Of a stretch of 64,000 nucleotides of DNA, positions 54,531 through 64,000 are shown in pieces; the first letter of the stretch is position 1; every line of letters begins with the position of its first letter. The stretch is taken from NCBI RefSeq assembly GCF_000026225.1, contig NC_011740.1, positions 2,170,001-2,234,000 on the forward strand, read 5' to 3'. The notes under the pieces are model-generated. The model was not told the DNA's origin and made no database searches. It saw nothing but the letters and a program-made list of their open reading frames with translations. A program made the position numbers and the translations under genes. The stretch comes from Escherichia fergusonii ATCC 35469 (lineage in GTDB: Bacteria; Pseudomonadota; Gammaproteobacteria; Enterobacterales; Enterobacteriaceae).

Positions 54531-55874
54531 CTATACGCTAATACTTTTTTTTACTGCCAGAACATGTTTGCATGGTCCTCTTTGCCCCTGATATTTACTG
54601 AACCATTCGCAGGTACAGCGTTCACCATTTGCATCGAGAATGACGGTATGCCGTACTCCACTCCCTTCAACTCGCGCCTCTGTTCTGGCTGGCTGCTGGC
54701 TAATAATTTCAACTTTGTTCTCTTGCAGTAATTTCTCAGCCCCTTTCAGACGGGGATTCAGACTCATTATGCGGGAGAGTTTGAACGGCAACTGGCGATA
54801 AAAATAGGCATTATCGGTAAGGTCGTAACCCAGTAATCCCATTGCCGCCAGTTGCGCGGCCAGTGTGTCGGTTTTTCCCAGCCACTGACTGCCACCAGAA
54901 GCAAAAAATGCCGGACTAATAGTCTGGTTGGCCTGTGCCTGTTCGTCAAAAATAGTCAGCCAGCTCTCGTCAATACCGTCATTTAGCGCATCCAGCGTCG
55001 CACCTTCGCCAGAAAATCCGCGCCAGCAATCACGAGATAAAGAAAGCGTAAAACGCAGATCGCCAAACCAGAGTTGCCAGGTAGTGGATTGCATATCCGG
55101 TTGCGCGAAGACCTGCAGGCAATCAACAAAAGGTAACAAGGGTTCCAGTAAGCGCAGGCGATGCAGCCCGCCGATACAAATCGCGTTAACTGATTTGACT
55201 GGCGAAAACTGTGGTGTCGTACCACGCACCTGTAAATAGTAATCGGTTTTCACCTGTCCTTTGGGTAAGGAACGAAACAGTTGCTGCGCCTGGACTTTAG
55301 TAAACTGGTGGCCTTTTGCCGACTGAGCAAGGTAGACCTGTACGCTACTCAGACCTTTGATCCATTTCACCGGAAGTGGCACTTTGCGTTCAATAACCTG
55401 GTGATTTTCCAGATGTAACCCCACCGATTTCTGACCGACGGATAAGGTAACAGCTTCACTATTGCTTACCCCTGCTAATGCCGAGAGCATAGGCTGGTTA
55501 AAATCGACATTGGTCGTGCCGCTTTGTAAAAACTCTCCGTTTAAGCCATCGGGCAAAATATCAAGCCGCGCATAGACCCCGGCACAGTGGGAAAATCCTT
55601 CAAAACGCACCCGCTCATTTCCTGCGCTGACAATGGGATCTTTCAGTAGCGCCAGTTGCGCGGGCGAAAGGTTAAAGCTCGACTTCACCACGTTGGAAAG
55701 GGCAATTAAACAACGCGCCATCAAAAAAGGTTGCCTGACCTGACCGACAAAAAAACAGGGAGCGTCAGACGCCTTTTGGATCTCGCTGTATTTCGCCAGG
55801 CGTAATTCATCTTTTCCGTTTGTTTTGTGCAAAGCGGATGGGATGTTGTAACTATAAGTGAGTGTCTCTTCCAT
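54531..55874 (-). CDS. SWIM zinc-finger protein
   Basis: 447 aa. The last 40 residues contain the SWIM signature, CTC then nine or more residues and GPCKH (CxC...CxH), a zinc-binding module for DNA or protein contact. The N-terminal 400 residues have no family that I can name by eye; they start with SYNIPSALHKTNGKDELRLA. Last gene of the operon: the ATG follows directly on the stop of the upstream gene (TAA|ATG at 55874/55875), so translation is coupled. It resembles YehQ-type proteins, which in K-12 lie beside a MoxR ATPase and a vWA protein. Function unknown. Confidence 0.8.
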   Translation of the reverse strand: MEETLTYSYNIPSALHKTNGKDELRLAKYSEIQKASDAPCFFVGQVRQPFLMARCLIALSNVVKSSFNLSPAQLALLKDPIVSAGNERVRFEGFSHCAGVYARLDILPDGLNGEFLQSGTTNVDFNQPMLSALAGVSNSEAVTLSVGQKSVGLHLENHQVIERKVPLPVKWIKGLSSVQVYLAQSAKGHQFTKVQAQQLFRSLPKGQVKTDYYLQVRGTTPQFSPVKSVNAICIGGLHRLRLLEPLLPFVDCLQVFAQPDMQSTTWQLWFGDLRFTLSLSRDCWRGFSGEGATLDALNDGIDESWLTIFDEQAQANQTISPAFFASGGSQWLGKTDTLAAQLAAMGLLGYDLTDNAYFYRQLPFKLSRIMSLNPRLKGAEKLLQENKVEIISQQPARTEARVEGSGVRHTVILDANGERCTCEWFSKYQGQRGPCKHVLAVKKSISV

Positions 55875-58559
55875 TTATGACTTCCTTGTAAGTTCGAGTT
55901 GCAGCTCATTGAGCTTTTTGTAATTGGTGATTTTTACCGTGCTCAAATGGCTGTCCATTGCACTTATCATCTCAAGTAATGCCTGATTGTGGCGGGAACT
56001 GATATTGATAAGCGCCTGCATGGCAAGATCGGTAAAGCGTTTGAGTGGCGACCAGCCCTCTTTTTCCAGCCGACCAAGGATGTCGCCAATATGGGCAGAA
56101 TTCACACCTTGTGGATAACACAGTTTTTCAATCCATAGTTCGCCAGCAAGAGCACGCACCGTTTTGTCGGCATGAAGCATGCAAAAAGCGGTGAGTAAAT
56201 GGCCCATGGGTGAAAGTGGCAACGGGAGATCGTAAAGTGCCTGAAGGATTTCCAGATTAGACTTCGTTGATGAAATGTTTGGATCATGAAAATTCATTTC
56301 TATATAACGCATGAGTGTGACATCACCCTGCCAGGGAAAAGCATACAGCGTTCGCCGCTTATACCCTCCGCCAAAGTAACTGTATTTACAGCAAGGCATG
56401 AAACTGTCAGCATAGAACAAAGTTATCTCCAGATTTTGAACAGCCGTCGAGACGTCAAAATTGAATGTTCGGGCAGGGAAGCGAGTTTTGTTTTCCCTGA
56501 TAAACCACGGGAACAAATTGCTTAATAACTCCATCGGTAACGCATGTTTTTCCAGCAACGCATACCCGACATCAAAAGACGTCGTGTCAGGGTTAACCGC
56601 ACTGCGGGTAATAATGGCCGCCAGTTTCCAATCATCCTGCGCGATCTGTGCTAATGCATCCTGCTCGCCGGAAAACAAATATCGCACTAATGCGGCATAT
56701 TCGGTGTTAAGTTGTGAAATATCAAGCTGAGTGTCAATAAATACACATCGTTGAATCGCAAGTTGCATATCCTGACTACAAGGTTCTACACCCGCATTTT
56801 GGTATTGTAAAAGACGCTCTACAAACACCGTAGGGTCAATAAAGCAAGGCAGATGCGTGGGTGTTGAAAGCAAAGGCAGATTAACGTTGTTTTTTAATAA
56901 CAACAGAATGTTTTTGAAAAACGCAATCCATGAGCGGCTTCGTTTTTTGTCCTCTTCATCATAGGAATGAAACCCCCAGTCTATCTTTTTCCATTTGTCA
57001 GTTGTATTTTTTAAACCCTGAAAATCTTCATACATTATTTTAATTTTTGCTGTCTGTAGTGGAAAACGTGAGATAAGCTCTGCCGCATATTCCATAAAGA
57101 AAAAGCCCAACATCCCGTCAAAAAAAGAAATATGTTCAGATGCCTCAAGCGCCTGCATAAACGCGGGTTCCAGTTGGTTCACATTCTCTTCATTAATTTC
57201 AGGAGCAAAACGTAACAATGCAGCCGGTAACAGGTCAAAGTGATATGATTCCACGTTATGAAATGCCTGCCCTGCCAGGAAGACAAAATCATCCCAGTTT
57301 TCAATTGCGGGGATACGGTTATCATCACGAATCAGTGGCACTACGGGAGAAAGTTCAGCAGATTCATCGGGCGCAAGCGGTGTGATATCAAGAAAGTCGG
57401 TTAATAAATCACGAGCGCCTGTAAGCAGATTATCGGCATAACTGCTTAATAACGCACTTATTTCTGGATCTAATGGACTAGAATATTTTGCAATTAACTT
57501 TGCTGTTTTATTTTGTAGCGCGATATCTTTGTTAAGGAATACCGTGGTGAGGTGTTGACAGATTTCTAATCTTTTATCAGGGTGCTGTTTCGCCAGTTTA
57601 TCAGCAATCATTAATGCGCTATCGACAATAGCTTTCGTGGTGAAAGAAAATAACAGAGGAAGGCAGGAAATAAACTCATCACGGTGAAACTCCGGATGTT
57701 CGGATATTTTTTTGATTGCCTGTAATGCCGTAGTGCCAGGTTTACTGTGCGGGCAATAAAATGTCGAAAAAAGTGCTTCCTGAAGTTGCAAACATTCGTC
57801 CGCTGTCGGTTGCAGCGAAGTAAATAGCGTGGCGTACCAACATGTTTGTTCACGATTAAAGTTACGATTGACCGCAAGTAAGCTTTCTTTTAATACTCTT
57901 ATTCTGTCGATGCGTTTGTCCATAGTATATTTTTTGAAGAAATATATCCATTTATGATCATCGGCACCCTCAGGTTTACTTTCTTTCGGATACCACTGAT
58001 CTGACCATGAAACACTGCACGGATAATTAAACACCATCCAAATATGATCGTCTAAAGAAAAACGATGTTTTTCAAGAATTGATGCAGAAGTAATTTTATT
58101 AACAATAACCTGCGGTGTAATATTGCCAACATAACCTTCGGCAATCCAGTCGCAGAGAGTGGCATAATCTATTGAAAAATCTCCACCTTTAATATCACCA
58201 TTAATATAATCAGTAAGCCATTCCGGGCAGCGCCATTTGAGTGTTTCTTTAACTGCATTATTAGAATTCAATAAGTTACGTTCAATATTTTTACAGTCTT
58301 TTCGTGCATAGCAACTGATGATCGCAACACTAAGCATCTGTAATTGATTTTTTGTACCGTTTTGCTTGTAACTTCCTCCACGAAGACCGCCGATGCTTAC
58401 TTCATACCATTGATAGGCACCTAATCGTTTCACGTCTTTCTTTATAAGCGGCACCAAATTTTTCCGCTGCTTATCATCCAGCGACTTCAGAAATGCTAAT
58501 AACTGCTCTGAATTCCCTGATTCAATAATTTTGCTGTATTGTTCTTGAGTCGTATCCAT
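55875..58559 (-). CDS. Large helical protein of unknown function (DUF6493-like), paralogue A
   Basis: 894 aa, no signal peptide or membrane segment, rich in leucine and charged residues, and probably built of helical (HEAT-like) repeats. I relate it to DUF6493 from memory of SWIM-linked large proteins. It is homologous to its neighbour along the full length, sharing SKIIESGNSEQL and PLIKKDVKRL near the N-terminus, TPTHLPCFIDP in the middle, and a nearly identical last 115 residues. I chose ATG 58559 (MDTTQEQYSK), which has a good AGGGAAAGAG ribosome site and aligns with the paralogue; an upstream frame adds seven residues. Confidence 0.75.
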   Translation of the reverse strand: MDTTQEQYSKIIESGNSEQLLAFLKSLDDKQRKNLVPLIKKDVKRLGAYQWYEVSIGGLRGGSYKQNGTKNQLQMLSVAIISCYARKDCKNIERNLLNSNNAVKETLKWRCPEWLTDYINGDIKGGDFSIDYATLCDWIAEGYVGNITPQVIVNKITSASILEKHRFSLDDHIWMVFNYPCSVSWSDQWYPKESKPEGADDHKWIYFFKKYTMDKRIDRIRVLKESLLAVNRNFNREQTCWYATLFTSLQPTADECLQLQEALFSTFYCPHSKPGTTALQAIKKISEHPEFHRDEFISCLPLLFSFTTKAIVDSALMIADKLAKQHPDKRLEICQHLTTVFLNKDIALQNKTAKLIAKYSSPLDPEISALLSSYADNLLTGARDLLTDFLDITPLAPDESAELSPVVPLIRDDNRIPAIENWDDFVFLAGQAFHNVESYHFDLLPAALLRFAPEINEENVNQLEPAFMQALEASEHISFFDGMLGFFFMEYAAELISRFPLQTAKIKIMYEDFQGLKNTTDKWKKIDWGFHSYDEEDKKRSRSWIAFFKNILLLLKNNVNLPLLSTPTHLPCFIDPTVFVERLLQYQNAGVEPCSQDMQLAIQRCVFIDTQLDISQLNTEYAALVRYLFSGEQDALAQIAQDDWKLAAIITRSAVNPDTTSFDVGYALLEKHALPMELLSNLFPWFIRENKTRFPARTFNFDVSTAVQNLEITLFYADSFMPCCKYSYFGGGYKRRTLYAFPWQGDVTLMRYIEMNFHDPNISSTKSNLEILQALYDLPLPLSPMGHLLTAFCMLHADKTVRALAGELWIEKLCYPQGVNSAHIGDILGRLEKEGWSPLKRFTDLAMQALINISSRHNQALLEMISAMDSHLSTVKITNYKKLNELQLELTRKS

Positions 58560-58604
58560 TACTCTTTCCCTGAATATCAATTTTTATACGTGCTAAATTA
58601 GCTT

Positions 58605-61283
58605 TTACAATGCTGCTTCAAGTTCCTGCCGTAGCCCAGTCAGCTTTTTGTAGTTGGTGATTTTTACCGTGCTCAAATGGCTGTCCATTGCACTTATCAT
58701 CTCAAGTAATGCCTGATTGTGGCGGGAACTGATATTAATAAGCGACTGCATGGCAAGATCGGTAAAGCGCTTTAGTGGTGACCAGCTCTCTTTTTCCAAC
58801 CGGCCCAGGATGTCGCCGATATGGGCGGAATTCACACCTTGTGGATAACGCAGCTTTTCAATCCATAATTCTCCGGCAAGAGCACGGACAGTTTTGTCGG
58901 CGTGAAGCATGCAAAAAGCGGTAAGTAGATGTCCCATGGGTGTTAGCGGCAAAGGCAATTCAAGCATTGCCTGCAACAAGTGGATCGTGTCACGTGGCTC
59001 GTTATATTCTATTTTAAAGTGGTATTCGATAAACCGCACTAAAAAAAGATCGTGAGCAGCGGGAAAAGAAAATAACAGTCGTTGCTTATCTGTTTCCCAA
59101 CCATTCGATGTTTTCATAAAACTAAAGGCATAAAAAAGTCTGGTCTTTTCCTGCTGCCAGTATCGAGATATATCAAAGTTCAATTGTTTGTAAGAAACTA
59201 TCTCCTTTGAATAAGGTACTGTCTGTGTTTTTGTCTCAAGGCACCATGAAAACTCATTAGAGATGATATTTGCAGGTAAATTGTTTTTGCTTAGCAGAAT
59301 CAAACCGTATTCGAATGACGCTAAATCATAGTGACTGGTATTACGTGTAATAATGGCTGACAATGCTAAATCATCATTTTCAACACATTTAAGTGACTTC
59401 ACATCACCATGGAAGAAATATTTTAATAGCGCAGTATCATTTTGGTTTAATCCGGCTAAATTAATTTCATTTTCAGGTATCACGCAACGTTGAATAGCAA
59501 GTTGTAAATCTAAATTATCAGGAACCTGAGTTACCTCTTGATATTTTCTTAACCTTTGCACAAGAGTACAGGGATCAATAAAACACGGCAAATGCGTCGG
59601 AGTTGAAAGAAGTGGCAGGTGGTTTGATTTTTGTAACGAATGCAGGACATTTATTAATATATCAATCCATGGCTGAAATTTTGCTTTGGTAGATTTTTGC
59701 CACTCATGAAACCCCCAGTTAAGTTTTAAGTTCTTATTTTCATTATTAATTAATTCAAGATATTGATTATACTTTTTAAGTATATTTTCGTTAGGTAATT
59801 TATTAAGTAAATAACCAGCAAACTCAAGGATAAATGTTGCAAGGATTTGATCGAATGCGCCAACTGATGAAGAACCAGATTGCAATGTTTTCAGCGCCAG
59901 ACCAAAAGCAGGCTCCAGTTGACTAAGATTATCTTTATTAATCTCAGGCGCAAAACGTAACAACGCTGCGGGAAACAGGTCAAAATGATACGATTCCAGG
60001 TTAAGACACGCTCTACCTGCCAGGAAGACAAAATCATCCCAGCTTTCAATTTCTGGGATACGGTTATCATCACGAATTAATGATATAACTGGGTGCAATA
60101 GCAACGCTTCATCAGCAACCGGGGGTTTGCTATCAAGAAAATCTGTTAATAATTGTTTAGTGCCAGCAAGCAAATTATTAATATAACTATCCAACAATGC
60201 ACTCAACTCAGCATCTGTCGGATCGCCATACTTAACAATTAGTTTTGCAGCTTTCTCCTGAAGGCTGGTATCTTTATTTATAAAGACACCGGTGAGGTTA
60301 TAACAAATTATCATTCGTTTATCAGGATATTTACTTGCCAGTTTATCGGCCAGTATTAAAGTACTATTCAAAGTACTCTTAATTGTTGAGGAAAAAAGGA
60401 GAGGCAGATGATTAATAAATGCATCATAATCAAATTCAGGATTTACACTAAGGCTGTTAATAATTTTTAATACATAGGAAATAGGTTTATTTTGCGGGCA
60501 ATGAAATACTGAAAATAACTCATTTTGTAGTTGCAAACATTCATTTTCAGCAGGTTCCAGAGCAGTCAACAAGTCCACATACCAGTTAGTTTGATTTTTA
60601 TTGAATCCGCGATTGACAGCAAGAAGGCTTTCTTTTAAAACCCGCATTCTGTCTAACCTTTTTTCTTGAGTGTATTTTTTGAACAAGTATATCCATCTAT
60701 GTTCATCGGCGTCTTCTGGTTTCTCTTGTTTATGATACCAGCGGTCAGACCATGATATATCACAAGGATAATTAAATATTTCCCAAAGATGAACATCTAA
60801 AGTAAAAGAATGCTTTTGTAGCGTAATACTATGTATAATATTTTTTGCGATAAGTGTTGGCGACACATTAGATAGATAACCTGCCGCAATCCAGTCACTA
60901 ATTTGTTCGTAATTAAAAGGACAACCATCTTTATCTGCGAAGATATTGACATAATCGGTAAACCAGTCAGGAGAAAATAACCCCAGAGCTATATCCAGAT
61001 AATTATTATTCTTAAACATGACAGATTTTATGTTTTTACAATCTTTTTTATTGTAACAGCATAATATTGCTACACCTAACATTTTAAACTGATTTTCACT
61101 ACCAATAACTCCCCACCTATTCCGTGATATCTCCTTGTGACCGATTAATCTTTTCACATCTTTCTTGATTAATGGAGCTAACTCTTTTCGAGACTGTTCA
61201 TTCAGTACTTTTAATAAAGCTATTAATTGCTCTGAATTTCCCGATTCAATAATATTACTGTATTTTTCTTTAAAATCGATCAT
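58605..61283 (-). CDS. Large helical protein of unknown function (DUF6493-like), paralogue B
   Basis: 892 aa, paralogue of the next gene downstream. Start chosen at ATG 61283 (MIDFKEKYSN): it overlaps the upstream stop as ATGA, has AGGA eight bases before it, and aligns with paralogue A. Shared motifs include STPTHLPCFIDPCTLVQRL and the C-terminal HLLTAFCMLHADKTVRALAG. Visibly more AT-rich than the core genes, which fits horizontal origin. Soluble, cytoplasmic by prediction. Function unknown. Confidence 0.75.
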   Translation of the reverse strand: MIDFKEKYSNIIESGNSEQLIALLKVLNEQSRKELAPLIKKDVKRLIGHKEISRNRWGVIGSENQFKMLGVAILCCYNKKDCKNIKSVMFKNNNYLDIALGLFSPDWFTDYVNIFADKDGCPFNYEQISDWIAAGYLSNVSPTLIAKNIIHSITLQKHSFTLDVHLWEIFNYPCDISWSDRWYHKQEKPEDADEHRWIYLFKKYTQEKRLDRMRVLKESLLAVNRGFNKNQTNWYVDLLTALEPAENECLQLQNELFSVFHCPQNKPISYVLKIINSLSVNPEFDYDAFINHLPLLFSSTIKSTLNSTLILADKLASKYPDKRMIICYNLTGVFINKDTSLQEKAAKLIVKYGDPTDAELSALLDSYINNLLAGTKQLLTDFLDSKPPVADEALLLHPVISLIRDDNRIPEIESWDDFVFLAGRACLNLESYHFDLFPAALLRFAPEINKDNLSQLEPAFGLALKTLQSGSSSVGAFDQILATFILEFAGYLLNKLPNENILKKYNQYLELINNENKNLKLNWGFHEWQKSTKAKFQPWIDILINVLHSLQKSNHLPLLSTPTHLPCFIDPCTLVQRLRKYQEVTQVPDNLDLQLAIQRCVIPENEINLAGLNQNDTALLKYFFHGDVKSLKCVENDDLALSAIITRNTSHYDLASFEYGLILLSKNNLPANIISNEFSWCLETKTQTVPYSKEIVSYKQLNFDISRYWQQEKTRLFYAFSFMKTSNGWETDKQRLLFSFPAAHDLFLVRFIEYHFKIEYNEPRDTIHLLQAMLELPLPLTPMGHLLTAFCMLHADKTVRALAGELWIEKLRYPQGVNSAHIGDILGRLEKESWSPLKRFTDLAMQSLINISSRHNQALLEMISAMDSHLSTVKITNYKKLTGLRQELEAAL

Positions 61284-63853
61284 TTCACACATCCTTGTAC
61301 AGTTAATTCATTAAGGTTAGCTATTAATTTTTTATAATTAATGGGCAGATCGTTGTCACCAGCCTGAGTGATGCAATTCTCCAGAATTTTCTTTTGGAAT
61401 TTTCGTATTGCTGGATCACTATTGTGGTTATCAAGATATTCAATAAATCTATTAATCGGCGCATACTTATTCATAAGTAAATAAGCAATACATTCAGACA
61501 GATAGTGACTGTCTACAAAGTTATGTTGGATAGCCAATTGTATATATTCTGCTGCCAAATCGCGGCTAATCTTTTTCTCAAAAAGTAAACAAACTGCAAT
61601 GTAGATCCAACCTGCCTGATGAACACGAAGTTGGTTTTCAAGCAAATATTGTAGAGGATATAAGCATTCTTCAAAGCCATCGACTTCGTTTCCCGATGCC
61701 GTCGCTGGAATAAAGAGATTTAACCAAGAATCCGGGTAATGTGGCACCAGAGATAAATAATACAATATGTCCTTCCAGTGACAACACTCATCAATACGGA
61801 GACTCATATAGTAATAATGACAAGGATAATGGTGAATACTCTCTCTCTCCCAGTGATAAAGCACACGGTTATTTAATGCCAGTCTGTACCAGGTTTTATA
61901 TTCATTCTTATCAATTAATATGCAATACGTACAGGTAAATGGTTGGGCTATGCCAGGCCAACTCGCCTGCTCTTTGGCGATAGATTCATATTGTGGGAAT
62001 ACTCCGTTTGCATCTCGGGTACGTGTAATCTGTGTCCAGAGTGGTAAATACTCGTCATTTGTTGCCGATATATCATCTGTGATCCCCAACAAATAGTGCA
62101 CCGCCTGGGCGTATTTCCCGGTTAAGATTAATGCCTGTTGCTTCACTTCTTCGGTAACCTCGCCTGGCAAAATACGATTACAGGCGACAATTAAATCATC
62201 AACATCAACCGGATAATTCTCGCGTTCGTGGGCCAACAATCTCTCCACCAGGATTTGTGGCGAAACATAGAACGGCGTGTGGCTTGGTGTTGCCAGTAAA
62301 CTTAAGTGGCAGTTATCACGCAACCGTGTCAGTACCAATTGGTTTTGGTTTTGTAAATGTGGAAGGCGGCGTTCATGCCACTCTGGCGTTGATGCATATT
62401 CATCGTCAAACCATTGCTGAAAAAAATCTCTCAGGCAATAAAGTATTGATGATTCGAGATACTTTTTATGTGATTTTTTATAGTACGGTTGTAATTGTTT
62501 TTTATACCCAGCAGGAAGTTCATCTTGCAGAGCAATAATCCCGGCATAAAAAAGCTCAATATCCAGAGCTTCTTTATTTTCCAACATTTTTCCAGTTTGA
62601 AACAACAACGCATCCCAGTTTTCAGGAACAATAACCTGCTCATGTTGTAGCATGGGAATAACATGACTTTCGCCCAGCGGTGAATCACATTGTAACAGTG
62701 CCAGTACACTGTGCTTTAAGCCCGCCAACCATGGCTCAGCTAACGCGGCAACGTCCTGTGCTGCCTGGTATTTCAACATTAATTCGGCAGTGCGTAGTTG
62801 TAATTTTTCGCTACGCTGAATCAAGGCTCCAGAGATGTTTTGCGCCAGTGTTGTACGGTATTGGGGATAACGTACTGCCAAATCCCCGGCAATATCCAGT
62901 GCTATTAATAATGATTTATCGCATTTTTCGCGCCCGCTAATCACCGGTAAACACTGCATAAATGATGAATGGTCGAACTCAGGGTGAGAGTAAATTGTTT
63001 GAATTGTCTGAATAACAAAATTGACGACCGAATTATTGCTGGCACTTAATCCTGAAAATAATAACTGTTGGTTATCAATCCATTCATCTTCTTGTGGTTT
63101 AAACATTTTTATCAGACGAATATGCCAGTCAAGGCGACCTTTTTTAAAATTATTTGTTAATGAAGCTAACAGTTCTTTAATGAGCTGTCGTGGCAAAAGA
63201 TTTTCAGCGAACAGTTGCTTAAACACTTCATCCCAAAACTCGGTAACGACACCACAATGATGCGTGTTATCGGCCTGATGAAAGTGACTTCGCAAAAGCA
63301 CAGGGACGTCATATTGCGTGAACGGTAAAATTACCTTTTCTATGACTTGAGGGTTATCCCGCAGCCAGATAATTTCATCCTGAACGTTGCGAGTATACAT
63401 CTCAACATGAAATAACACGTTGGCAAACGCTGCTTCGTTGAAGGTAATCCAGCCTTGCTGAAACCAACGCCAGATAAGACGGATATCTGGATATGTATGT
63501 GGAACGCGCAAACAATCCTCAAACACGCTATCCAGATAATCAGGAGGGCAGTGAGTAAAATAAGTGATTAGCGCATCATGTATAGCATGGTAACGACTTC
63601 TACTAACCATATGAAGTAACGTATGTTTCACTGGCCAGCTAACAGGAAACATTTTTTGATCTGCATAACTACGCGTACAAACGATTTTTGTCAAAGGGAT
63701 TGCATCGTCAACATGTTCCCCCAGACGAAGTGAAATATAATCAAAGTTCTGCAATTCCTTTAAGGCAATAATTCGCTCATTTTCGGTTAATGACAATCCC
63801 CAATCAACAATGGCTGGATAATCTTTTTGGCGAATCAGTTCGACAGGTATCAT
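61280..63853 (-). CDS. Large helical protein of unknown function (DUF6493-like), divergent paralogue C
   Basis: 857 aa. Weakly but clearly related to paralogues A and B: SLLATPSHTPFYVSPQILVE aligns with LLSTPTHLPCFIDPTVFVE, and the ALDIAGDLAVRYPQYRTTLA segment with their ADKLAKQHPDKR region. It lacks the near-identical C-terminal block. No membrane segments or catalytic motif that I recognise. It precedes paralogue B with an ATGA overlap. A gap of 85 bases separates it from a further upstream gene whose end is at 63939. Confidence 0.72.
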   Translation of the reverse strand: MIPVELIRQKDYPAIVDWGLSLTENERIIALKELQNFDYISLRLGEHVDDAIPLTKIVCTRSYADQKMFPVSWPVKHTLLHMVSRSRYHAIHDALITYFTHCPPDYLDSVFEDCLRVPHTYPDIRLIWRWFQQGWITFNEAAFANVLFHVEMYTRNVQDEIIWLRDNPQVIEKVILPFTQYDVPVLLRSHFHQADNTHHCGVVTEFWDEVFKQLFAENLLPRQLIKELLASLTNNFKKGRLDWHIRLIKMFKPQEDEWIDNQQLLFSGLSASNNSVVNFVIQTIQTIYSHPEFDHSSFMQCLPVISGREKCDKSLLIALDIAGDLAVRYPQYRTTLAQNISGALIQRSEKLQLRTAELMLKYQAAQDVAALAEPWLAGLKHSVLALLQCDSPLGESHVIPMLQHEQVIVPENWDALLFQTGKMLENKEALDIELFYAGIIALQDELPAGYKKQLQPYYKKSHKKYLESSILYCLRDFFQQWFDDEYASTPEWHERRLPHLQNQNQLVLTRLRDNCHLSLLATPSHTPFYVSPQILVERLLAHERENYPVDVDDLIVACNRILPGEVTEEVKQQALILTGKYAQAVHYLLGITDDISATNDEYLPLWTQITRTRDANGVFPQYESIAKEQASWPGIAQPFTCTYCILIDKNEYKTWYRLALNNRVLYHWERESIHHYPCHYYYMSLRIDECCHWKDILYYLSLVPHYPDSWLNLFIPATASGNEVDGFEECLYPLQYLLENQLRVHQAGWIYIAVCLLFEKKISRDLAAEYIQLAIQHNFVDSHYLSECIAYLLMNKYAPINRFIEYLDNHNSDPAIRKFQKKILENCITQAGDNDLPINYKKLIANLNELTVQGCVK

Positions 63854-63938
63854 TGGCGAGTCTCTTCCATGGAGTATTATTCATGATACCGGGTTGAACA
63901 CCTGTTTTATCAGCCCCCGAAATTCTGATTTTTGATGT

Positions 63939-64000
63939 TTACTTCGTGAATGTGCTCCCCACGAATCCCTGCAGCTCCTCCACCGTGCCATTAAACACAT
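63939..64000 (-). CDS. C-terminal end of a further gene of the same operon (partial)
   Basis: The minus strand at the window edge reads open into VFNGTVEELQGFVGSTFTK and TAA (63939-63941). Same direction as the large proteins and 85 bases upstream of the first of them. Twenty codons are too few to name it; in related clusters a MoxR-type ATPase or vWA protein would be expected. The frame is chosen because it looks protein-like and has a stop; another open frame exists here. Confidence 0.45.
   Translation of the reverse strand, partial: VFNGTVEELQGFVGSTFTK

Overview
The window is Escherichia coli chromosome. The colanic acid genes, yegH-asmA-dcd-udk, yegE-alkA-yegD-yegI, mdtABCD-baeSR, yegP-yegQ-yegS and fbaB appear in E. 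coli order, and the proteins closely match the K-12 sequences I know. Gene identities come from recognising the proteins, not from a database search.

Layout. (1) Bases 1-9339: the start of the colanic acid (M antigen) operon, read leftward as wza-wzb-wzc-wcaA-wcaB-wcaC-wcaD-wcaE-wcaF (wcaF is cut by the window edge). Its long leader carries an RcsAB box and a JUMPStart/ops element. An ERIC repeat and a REP sit between genes. (2) 9340-15950: yegH, then an IS110-family (IS1111-type) insertion sequence that splits an older structured non-coding element, then asmA, dcd and udk. (3) 16287-26088: the diguanylate cyclase dgcE (yegE), alkA, yegD, and the kinase/phosphatase/vWA group yegI-pphC-yegL with yegJ inside it. 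(4) 26230-27100: three tandem sib/ibs type I toxin-antitoxin units; I recall two in K-12. (5) 27225-38278: a BaeR box followed by the mdtABCD-baeSR multidrug efflux operon. (6) 38458-42203: yegP, an extra ParDE toxin-antitoxin pair, yegQ (trhP), the sRNA cyaR (its terminator looks like an empty P2-type attB), and yegS. (7) 42277-53255: the D-arabitol/ribitol island (HAD phosphatase, dalT, dalK, dalD, dalR, rbtR, rbtD, rbtK, rbtT) where K-12 has the galactitol (gat) genes; the two paralogous transporters form the inverted ends. (8) 53312-54364: fbaB. (9) 54531-64000: a leftward operon of a SWIM zinc-finger protein and three related 850-900 aa proteins (DUF6493-like), plus the last codons of one more gene, absent from this position in K-12.

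How it works together. The dal and rbt genes each take up a pentitol, oxidise it to a ketopentose and phosphorylate that sugar, feeding the pentose phosphate pathway. BaeSR controls the Mdt pumps. YegI, PphC and YegL form a kinase/phosphatase/vWA signalling set. The operon at the right end is the least understood part. It resembles the architecture of predicted biological conflict systems and is the best candidate for an undescribed system. No tRNA, rRNA, CRISPR array or prophage was seen.
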